Positions 52,349 through 62,131 of a stretch of 64,000 nt of DNA are shown here, piece by piece. Position 1 is the stretch's first letter. Every line of letters starts with the position of its first letter. Origin of the DNA: Rhodococcus sp. JCM 9791 (GTDB lineage: Bacteria; Actinomycetota; Actinomycetes; Mycobacteriales; Mycobacteriaceae); NCBI GenBank assembly GCA_001312645.1, contig BBEG01000001.1, positions 1 through 64,000 of the forward strand, given 5' to 3'. The translations under genes and the position numbers were made by a program. The notes beneath the pieces were generated by a model. It searched no databases, was not told where the DNA came from, and was given only the letters and a program-made list of their open reading frames with translations.

Positions 52349-55300
52349 ATGGCAGTGATGAGTGTGGCAACTTCGAGCGAACCTGTGGACGACGCCGAGC
52401 GCCTGAGCGGTGTGGTCGCCAAATGGCGCACTTCTCTGGTGGACTTGAGCGGTCGAAACCGCCTGTTGAACTTCCGCCACACGCGCGCGGCAACGCTGGA
52501 GATCACACATCCTTCTGCCGTTGCACTCGTCGCGGGCCTTGAACGCGGATGGGATTTCGAGCACCTTCCGGAGGAAGAATCTGAACCAGGCCAGCGGATC
52601 GTCCCCGATACAACAGGTAAGAACCAGCGGGTTGTGACCCAGAAGACGACTGCACCCGCTCTGTTGCGAGCACAAAGCAATCTTCGGAAGAAGTCGACTC
52701 AGGTCTTCAATGACTACGGCATTTGGACACTTCAGTTGGGCGTCGGAATGCTCAACTGGCGAGAAGATGGTGCGGAAGCGGGAAGTGATGCTCCCCTCGT
52801 ACTATTTCCGGCGTCACTCGAGCGCACTGCGAACGGTCGGATCCGGCTCGTTCTCAATGAGGATGCGGAACCGAAGCTCAATCCTGCATTGCCAGTGAAG
52901 CTGGAACAGTTCCATATCGACTGGTCGCCTGTCGGGGAGCTGGATCCGACGGACGTGAACTCGGTGATGGCCGCAGCGAGGTCGTGCGTTGCCGGAAAAG
53001 CAGGTTGGCAGGTGACGGAGCGCGTGGTCCTAGGGCAGTTCGCGTCGCATAAGGAGTCCATGTACCAGGACCTATTGGAGAACGAAAAGGAGGTCATGCG
53101 TAGCGACCTCATCAAGGCTGTTGCACTCGGTCCCGCTGCAAAATTGGCAGCCGACCGTTTTGACTTCGAGGAAGTTCAGCTCGACCGCATCGATGAGCTT
53201 GCACCTCCGGAGGAAAGCCCACTCGTTTTGGACGCTGATTCGTCGCAACGGCAAGCGATCGCTGCGGCGGTGGCGGGCAATTCATTCGTGATGGATGGCC
53301 CTCCGGGCACCGGCAAGAGTCAGACGATCGCCAACATGATTGCAGGGCTGATCCATGCTGGTCGAAGCGTGTTGTTCGTGAGTGAGAAGGCCGCAGCCCT
53401 CGATGTGGTTCTTGACCGTCTTCGCGCGGTTGGACTGGGTTCATATGTCCTGGCATTGCATAGTAATTCTGCGAGTCGAGGTGCGGTCGCCAAGGAACTA
53501 GGCCGTGCGTTGGACGAGGAACCTCGGGCTTCAGGGTTGACGGACGTTGCAAAGATGGAGGTGCGAGAGGCGCGTGAAGCGCTCACCGGGTACGCCGACG
53601 CTATGAACGAGACTCGTGATCGGTTGGGGAGGACCCTTCACGATGTGATCGGCAGGATTGGGGTCCTTTCCGGAACCACGATTGCATACACCGACCCGTC
53701 CACTTCAGACAGCGGCTTCCGAGTGGAGGAACTCGGTAGCCGGGACCTGGACAGCATCATTGCGGCGACCGAGGTGATTTCGAGGGGGTGGGCTGCAATC
53801 GCGGACCCTAAATTCCCATGGAGAGATGTGCGTCGGGACGTTGGGAACGCAAGGCCAGCGCTTACCCAAGCCAAAACCGCGCTCGGGGAACTAGTGAGAA
53901 CGGTCGACAAATTCCGTGAGTCGGCAGGATCCGAACTTCGTATGCGCGACGAACGTGATGTCGAGCGATTGGTCAACATGCTCATCTTGGTGCGTTCGAG
54001 GCTCCCGGTTCCACAGCAGTGGTTAACTACGCACGACTTCTCTGACGTGGTTGAAAACCGCACGGATAAATTCTTGGCAGAACTGGAGACTGCTCAGAGT
54101 GCGCTTCTCGAAGCACAATCGGTCGGTGGCGCGCGCTGGCAGGAATTGCCGCCCCGATTCGCAGCGGGTAGCAGCGCGGCAGAAGACGCCCTATCGGCGA
54201 TGTCGCCCAAGGCGCTGGATCTGCGAGGGTTGGACGAACGCCAGGCCCGAGCGACCGCGGTCAGCTTTCGTGAAGTAGCCGAACAGTTGGAGCGGACGCA
54301 CGGACTCATCATCCAGCTCGCAGACCTGCTTGGGCTCGAGCATCCGCAGGATGCAGAAGGGGCCTACAGGATTTGCGAAGTCATCGAACTCACCGCCACC
54401 GAACATCGGCCGCTTGGTCAGTGGCTCACTCCAAACGGTGCGAGCAAGGCACATCACGCGGCCGTGGAACTGATGGCAGAAAGAATTGATGCATTCATAA
54501 CCAGGCGTGACCTTGCGATTCGAGCAATTGAACGAGCGGTTCAGTCGGCGGGTCCCCAGTGGCATCAGGTTGAAAAGTCACTCACCGCAGTACGGCCAGC
54601 GCCCGAGTTGGCGCTCGTGGAACTACATCCGCCGGGGTTGGGCCTCGAGCCGTTCAGCCGCAAACAGCTCGGTCGTATTCAGGATGTGCTCGCGGGGGCA
54701 GTATCGCTGCTCGAAGAAGGCGAGGTCTTGGCGGGCGCGATGGCTGACCGTTTGGGCTGCCCTGATCCTGATTCGGTCGGGGCGGCTGAAGCGCTCGTTG
54801 AACTTGTCGAGGTTAGTTCGATCCCAGATCGAGCGTTGAAGCAATGGTTCGACGTCGAAGTCCTCGAGCAGGTACGGGAAGCGGTCGCGGATGTGACTGC
54901 GGCGGTCGACCGGTTGTCTGCGGCTGAATCACACGGGAGCGACATATTCCTACCGACCATCGTCGAGGTACCTGATCTCCCGGACGTGATTTCTCGCCTT
55001 GATGAAGGACCTCGTGGCATCGGATCGTTCTTCTCCAAACAGGTTCGGGCAGACAGGAACCTGATCGCAGCGAGTACTGTCCACGGCACCTGGCGAGGGG
55101 ACCACTACGATGCCTTACCCAGTGCATTGGAGTGGTACGCCGCACGCCAGAGCCTTGGCGCTTTATGCGATTTGCATGGCGCTTTGCTTGGGCGATTCGT
55201 GGACCCGCAGTGCGTGAGTGCGGACACCGATTCGCTTATCTCGGCGTTGGCTCACGCGGAAGCGGTCCATCGCCTTGCACCGATTGCTGTCGCGAATCCG

Positions 55301-58300
55301 GTAGGAAGAGAATCTATTGCGGGCGAGTTGCGCGACGGAGGTGCACTCGACCCTGTGTTGCTCGATAACGCGGCTCAGCTGAAGGAGCTGCTGGGCGCGT
55401 GGAGGAAAGCGCTCGAATATCCGGAACTTGCTGAGAAATCCCCTGAACTCTTGGGCGTCTCTCTTGGGCGCGCCGCGTACTGGGCAAGCGCTCACGCTGA
55501 ACCGCTGCATCTCGCCTCTGAACTTATCGAAATGGCGCAGCCGACAATCGGCGCTTCGCACCTGATGCCCAGGAGCATTCGCTTGGTACGGTCAGGGCTG
55601 CCATCGCGTACGCGCATGATGCTCGGGTGAAAGGGGAGAGGTTTCAAGCTGCGGAGTCTCAGGATCGAGAATTGCTCGGACCGTTGTACGACGGGCTCGA
55701 TACTTCACTCGTCTCGCCGGACGGGACGCCAGTTCTTACCTTGGCAGGGCACGGATCTGCTGGCCGCCTCATTAAAGGTGCTCTCGAGAAGCTCGCTCGC
55801 CAGCCCGAATGTCGTGCATCCATCCAAAGGATCGAATTTCTTGATGGCTACGCTCCACAGGGTAATCCAGATGTAGTGCGACTTTCGGAGGCGCTCGAAG
55901 TAGCCGAATCAGCTGCTCGATTGGCGCCGGCTACTCTCTCTGACCCTCAGCAGCGTGTGAAGCTGGTTTCGGCGCTGGCCGGTGGACCTGCAACAGCGGA
56001 ACTGCAGAGGATCGGGCAAGATCTCCTCGGTCGGCTTGCGGTATGGGAGCGAATGGTCTGTCGCCCTGAGCTGGAAAGCGCGGGCGCTGCCTTGCTGGCC
56101 ATGCCAGCCGATGACGCGGCGAAGTGGTTCCGCAATCACTTGGAGCCTTTGTCGGAAGTCGCCGAACTATTGCGCGCGGTGGGAAGAGTAGTCGATGGAG
56201 CCGCGAATCTTACAGTCAAGGAGGCGCGTTCGATAGTTTCCGCAGTATCGAAGGCGCGTGAATCAGAAGAGGCCTTCTTGGCGGGTCATGAGCAGCACAA
56301 AGCTCTTCTTGAGTCTTTGCACGAAGGAATTGTCACCGATCCCGTACGGATCCGCGACGCTGTCGAGTGGGCCCGATCGGTCCGAAGGTCTGCGAACGAC
56401 GGTGTATCGAGGCCTGTAGACGACCCTCTCGCGCTGCTGATGCTCACAACGGATCCGGACGCCTCGTTGCAGAGGCATCTTGAGGACTGGCGGCAGCAGA
56501 GAACGAGCCTCCTCGAGTGTTTCCAGAAGGAGCGTCGTCGGGAGCTTGATGGCGAGCTTTCCAGTACGTTGGTCCATGCGGTGGCGGTGCTTGACCTACT
56601 CGAGAGCGACCCATTTGGGCCGGAAACATGGGTGAGCTGTACCGATGCTCTTGTCGTTCTCAGCAAGTACCACTTGGACGGATTGCCATCGCAGCTTGCT
56701 CGGCGCGGTGTATCAGACCGCGAGTTCCCGTCTGCTGTCGAAAGGGCAGTTCTCGTCGCCTGGGTTGAGCGCCAACTCGCGGTTGACGAGAGACTCAAAC
56801 CTCACAGAGCGAGTGATCGGGACAATCTTGTGACGCAGTTTCAACATCTTGACCTCCGGTTGGTTGAGAGCTCACACGCCGACGTGATTGTCGCCTGTAA
56901 TGCGCGTCGGCCACGAAAGACAAACGTCGGACAGGCAGCGGCACTCCGTCGGGAAGCTGAGAAGCAGCGGCGCCATATGCCGGTCAGAAGACTCCTTGAC
57001 GAGACGCGTGATGTCGTTCGCCTCATCAAGCCATGTTTCATGATGAGCCCGCTCACTGTCAGTCAGTTCTTGTCGGCGGACTATCGATTCGACGTGGTCA
57101 TTTTTGACGAGGCTTCGCAGGTGCTGCCTCAGGATGCGGTGAACTCGATCTATCGCGGCGACGCGCTCGTCGTCGCAGGTGATGCACGCCAGCTACCGCC
57201 GACATCGTTCTTCAGTGCGGCAACTGACAGCGACGACGACGATGGATGGGATGAGGACGATGTCAGTTTTGAGTCGATCTTGGACGGTTGCAAGGCGAGC
57301 GGGGTCCTTCGTTCGCTCCCGCTTCGGTGGCACTACCGGAGTCGACACGAAAATCTGATCGCCTTCAGCAACTTTGAATTCTACGACAACTCCATGGTTA
57401 CGTTCCCAAGCGCACGCGAGAACGGTCATGACATCGGAGTCCAGTTCTTCAAGGTCGACGGCGTATACGACCGTGGCGGACGTCGGGACAACCAGGTCGA
57501 AGCGGCTTACGTGGCCGAACGGGTCCTTCACCACTTTGCGACTCGGCCGAATCTGACCCTCGGTGTGGTCGCCTTGTCGAAGGCGCAGGCCGAAGCGGTC
57601 GAGGAAGCTGTTGAGCAGGCAAGGAAGACGCGACCTGAACTCGCGCAGTTCTTCACTGATGATCGTTTGGGTGGATTCTTCGTTAAGAATCTCGAGACCG
57701 TCCAGGGCGATGAGCGTGACGTCATCATTCTGTCTGTTGGATACGGCCCTGATGTGCAGGGTCGCCTTAGGTCCGAGTTCGGGCCCATCAATAGAGAAGC
57801 AGGTTGGCGACGACTGAACGTTGCTGTCACACGCGCACGTCGGCGAATGGAAGTTGTGTCCTCCTTCAGGGGTAATCAGCTGCCGGACAGTACTAATAGG
57901 AGCGTCCAGCACCTGAAACGATATCTGGAATACGCTGAACGGGGCGCGCACATCCTTGCCACTCAGCCGGCAGATCCTGACGCAGTTCCGGAGAGTCCCT
58001 TTGAGCAAGAGGTTCTCGATGTTCTAAGTGAATGGGGATATGCGGTGCAACCGCAGGTGGGTGTCGCAGGTTTCAGGATTGATATGGCAGTCCGTCACCC
58101 CGAGGCTCCTGGAACGTATGCCTTGGGAATCGAATGCGACGGCGCGATGTATCACTCGTCGCGCGCAGCTCGAGACCGAGACCGGCTTCGCGAATCCGTC
58201 CTCAGGGATCTTGGCTGGAAGCTCCACCGGATTTGGGGTACCGACTGGTACCGAAATCGACCAGCTGCGACGGCGCGTCTCCGAGAGGCAGTTGAAGCTG

Positions 58301-59036
58301 CGTGTGCCCTTGATCCGAACGCCGCGAGCGATCTTCCCGATCCCACCCAGCCAGAGGCCAATGCTCAAGCTGAAACGGGTGTTGCTCTGCAAGGCGCGAC
58401 CCCTAATGGCCCGCGAGTTATCGAGTTCGTTCCTGTGGAGGAAGTTGTTTCCGAATGGGCGCGTGGCTATGAATCTGTCGGGAACGATGAGCTTTGGGAG
58501 ACTCGACACGCAGCAGTCAATGAGTCCGTTGGCCATTGGGTCGATCTGCAAGAAAGTGGATCTGCGAGTGTGATCGCCGCGGTTGTGCTGAAGGTGCTCG
58601 ACCGTGAAGGGCCGATCGAGGAGGATCTCATATTCATACGAGTGCGGACCGCGTGGACACTGTCCAAGTCGGGACAAGTCATTCAGCAACGGATCCGCGC
58701 CGTCCTGAAGGCCTTAGTCAAGAAGGAGCTCATCGTTCGAGTCGGTTCGGCATACAACCTCCCAGATCGGGAGATCGATGCTGCACGCACTCCTACTCCT
58801 CAGTGTCTCCGAAAAGTTGCTCAAGTGCCCGCAATTGAACGGCAGTTTGCTCTGGAGCATGTTGTGCAGATAGTCCAGGGATCTCGCGTAATGAGTTGCT
58901 GCGGGAGGTTGCGCGTTTCTTCGGCTGGGCGAGAACGGGGTCTGATATCAAAGCGGCGTTGACACGGGACCTTGACTGGTTGATGGAACAGGGTGTTGTC
59001 GTGGAATCTGAAAGTGGTTACATATCTTTGGTTTAG
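52349..59036 (+). CDS. Giant DUF4011-type helicase with DUF3320/MTES_1575-like C-terminus
   Basis: A ~2228-residue defence-type protein. The N-terminus (VDLSGRNRLLNFRHTRAATL) is the DUF4011 signature. The P-loop MDGPPGTGKSQT is near residue 317, Walker B FDEASQVLPQD near 1586, then GDARQLPPT and RRLNVAVTRARRRM, all superfamily 1. Between them are ~1200 mostly helical residues. Residues ~1880-1980 form a Vsr/MTES_1575 nuclease (SPFEQEVLDVLSEWGY, FRIDMAV, GIECDGAMYHSS, GWKLHRIW). The C-terminus has helix-turn-helix-like DUF3320 features. Frame changes near 55610 and 58885. Starts at 52349 or 52358 are possible. Codon use is less GC-rich than its neighbours, suggesting recent transfer. Confidence 0.82.
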
Positions 59037-59137
59037 GTCGATGACGAGCGGCAGCATGCAGTGTCGCGCATTGCCTGGGCGGACACTCATTCAGGTTGAG
59101 GTGAATGAATGCTTTGCTCTACAAATCACAAGACCCG

Positions 59138-59796
59138 CTAAGTCAGGTAAATTGAAAGAACGCCTAATGCAGCTATGGTGACCGTCGCTGCGGTGCCAAC
59201 GCCAAACAGCCTGCTGCCTTGGTTTCGATTCTTGCTTCGGGACAATCCTTCTGGGCTTGCAGTTTCGCGCTCCCAGTTGAGCAGGAGCAGTTTGTATTCG
59301 ACGAGTGAGGCCTGATGCTGAGCATCAATTTGTACCTGCTCTGTGGCTCGCTTGGCCTCGGCTGCAGCCTGCAATCTCTGCCACTCCTCGTATGCTGGGT
59401 TCGGCACAGTGGCATACCGAGGGCCGTGGGTTTTGATGCAAGTTGAGCCAACCCGTGCGCGCATGCTTTGTGGGTTCGTCAGTGCACGACCGCAAATCAG
59501 GCAGTGGGTGGCAAGCAGTGGAACTTGCTTCGCTGGTGCCCACGGCAGCTATCGCGCTTCGCCTTCTTGGCACGGGGCTTCTGTGGTTGAGGCGGGTTTC
59601 TGTGTATGTACCACAGCACGGCACCTCGGATCAGCATAGCTATGGAAACCACGATGAGAGGGAGAAGTAAGAACAGGAACACCACGCTCACTGTGATGCT
59701 CGCGAGTGCGGCCAGTAGTCCGAAAGCAATCAACGCTATGGGCGTTCTCATGCGTCCCAGTTGATCGGTGATATCGATTTGAGATGAACTCGGCAC
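59138..59796 (-). CDS. Membrane protein with a zinc-finger-like motif, unknown function
   Basis: A ~219-residue protein when two frames are joined near 59500. The GTG at 59796 has AAGGACC upstream. Two adjacent hydrophobic stretches (IALIAFGLLAALASITVSVV, FLFLLLPLIVVSIAMLI) are followed by a basic segment and a CLICGRALTNPQS-type finger with a second ligand in GSTCIKTHG. A coiled-coil-prone helix (AEAKRATEQVQIDAQH) and a C-terminal membrane segment (FGVGTAATVTIAALGVL) follow. Its position between two defence helicases suggests a membrane accessory or effector; this is inference. Confidence 0.5.
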
Positions 59797-59892
59797 GGTC
59801 CTTGATTCCTAGTGTTCTATTGGTGAGCCAAGGGTGTGAACCCAGTTGGAGCGCGCCGTTGACCCGCAAACCTGTCTTACCGTGTGCATTGT

Positions 59893-62131
59893 CTATCCCA
59901 GCAACTCCGACCGCCTCCCACTCCACGTCACCACCAACGCATCTCGCGCACGGCTGGCCGCGACATACAGCAGAGACCGCTCTCGCAGAAGCGCTTCGGC
60001 CTGTTCTTCCACCGGCACAGACCGGAGCGTTGCGGCGGAGGGGACATGCGCATGGTCTACGCCGGCAAGGATGACGCGTGAGAACTCCATGCCCTTCGCG
60101 CGGTGCATTGTGAGGACCTGCACGTGTCCAGAGGTTGCAGGGTTCTTGTCCAGCGCGCGCGCTTCGATACCACGCTCGCCGAGTGCCCGAACGAACTGGC
60201 TACGATCGTTCTGACCGCGTGTAAGGACAGCGATGGTCGACGGGTCGACCTTGGTCTCCTCGTCGTCGGGTTCGATCCAGCCGCGAATCAAAGCTGCGAC
60301 CTGGTCCAGTTCGTCTGCGGGATCTTTACACTCGACCAACTGCGGATCCGGACCCAACCGAGCAGACCTGTATTCCGTCGTCGATTCTTCGCCCTGTTCG
60401 AGGTCCTTGTACTCCGCCCCGGCGAGAACGCTCACAGCGAAGTGCAGGTTCTGCGCCGTGGTGCGGTAGTTGAGTGTCAATCGCCGGGCGCGCCCCACAA
60501 TCTTGATACCGAGCCGCCCGAGCACGACGGGCTGTCCGTAGATCCGCTGGTGGGAGTCTTCGGCGATGAACAGGTCGTTCGGACCTTCCGCGACCAGACT
60601 GCGAAGTAGAGCCCAGTGCGTTGCGTGCAGGTCTTGAGCTTCGTCGATGAGTACATGGTCAGCGATGAAGTCATTGCCGGCTTCGGCGCGCAGCCGTAGT
60701 TGTTCGGCGGCGAGCGCAAGAATCTCCGGGAAGCTCAGGCTGCCGTCCATGCGGCTCTGCCTTCTGAATGCCTCGACGAGCTTCCAAACAGCGATGCGTT
60801 GTGGGCGGGTCAGGCGCACGCCCCGGCCGGACGTGCGACCTTTGCGTACTGTTCGAGCGTCGTCACCTTGTTGGCGAGAACCACAGCCACATACTCGTTC
60901 TCGAGGAACCCGGGTGTTGCGAGTTTCGGATCGAGCCCACTGCTGACCGACTGCGCGACCTCGCGCCACAGCTTGTCGGTGGAAGTTCTCTGGTGGGTGA
61001 GTTCTGTGCGATATCCGAGTACAGCTTCGGCAGCGTCACCGATGTCGCCGGTCTGGTTGAGCACTGCGTAGCCGAGCGCGTCGATGCCGTCGACGTAGAT
61101 CCCTGGTTCGCCGGGGCGGTCCGCAACGGGAATCTCGGGGTCGAGGGTCTTCAATGCAGCCTTGAGATCAGCAGCAAGGGTCTTGTTGTAGGTGGTGAGC
61201 ACAATCCGCGCGGTCGGGTCTGCCTTCGCCATGCGACGAGCCCGATGGATCGCTACCACGGTCTTGCCGGTGCCGGCGCCACCGGACAGGCGGAAGGCAC
61301 CGTTGAAGTTCTGCTCGACATACTTGCGCTGCTCCGGATGCAAGAACGTCCGCCATGCCGCGAAGTCGCCACCCTCGATGACGCGACGAAGCTCCTCGTT
61401 GTCTTCGACGAACGTGAACTGCATCTTCGACGCAGGCTGTTCGAGCGCCTTCAGAATCTGCTCGTCCTCGTCGAGAGTGTCGTCGACGGGGCTGTCGGTG
61501 AAGCCGTGTTTCTCGCGGATCGAGTCGATGTGCAGGCCAGTGGCAAGGTCGAGTAGAGCACTGCCCTGCCATCCCACTGCATTCGCTGCGATGTCGAGAA
61601 CGGCGTCCTCGTCGGGGGCGGCCAGTGCACGTTCGGCCAAGTCGAGTTTCAGGCCCAGGCGATCGGTGAGGTCCGAAAGACTGAACGTTGCACCGAGGTA
61701 CGACTTCGGCTGTTCCTTCACAGCTCGGTTCAGCTCGCCTCGAGGATCGGGCACGACAGTTCGCTTCTTGCGGTCTTCTTCACCATCGAGTTCACCGACG
61801 ATGCTTCGAGGACGCCGTTGATCGGGTTCACCCGCAAGCGGGAACGTTCCGCCAGCTTGTTGGCCTCGTCATGCGGCCAGGTTCCCATGTAGATGAAGGT
61901 GGGGTCGTCGCCAAGCTTGTCGTCGACCTTGAACAGGATTGCTCGGAAGTGCAAGTCCACGCGGCCGGTGCGGACGCGCGGATCGACGGCGGCGTTGAGA
62001 GGCTCGATGTGGAGGCCAGGTGCGGTGTGGTCGGCGGAGAGCTTTTCGATGAACGCCCATACCTTGTCTTTGGTGCCTTTGTCGAGCTTCTTCATCGCCT
62101 TGGTGTTCGACGCGATGACAAGGTTCGCCAC
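59893..62131 (-). CDS. UvrD-family helicase with N-terminal RelE-like domain (frameshifts)
   Basis: A ~746-residue protein. The GTG at 62131 overlaps the GmrSD-type stop (TAGTG). Residues 1-110 (NLVIASNTKAMKKL, RTGRVDLHFRAILF, YMGTWPHDEANKLA) are RelE/ParE-like, a fusion known for this helicase group. The helicase core has GGAGTGKTVVA near 285, VLIDEAQDLHATHW, LTLNYRTTAQNL, VLTMHRAKGMEF and LLYVAASRARDAL. Frame changes near 61765 and 60815; the first could instead mark two genes. Translation coupled to the nuclease gene argues that they act as one DNA-targeting system. Confidence 0.8.

Noticed and set aside
59784-60214. Plus-strand frames of ~100-120 codons opposite the UvrD gene
   Set aside because: Shadow frames; the minus strand has helicase motifs V and VI there.
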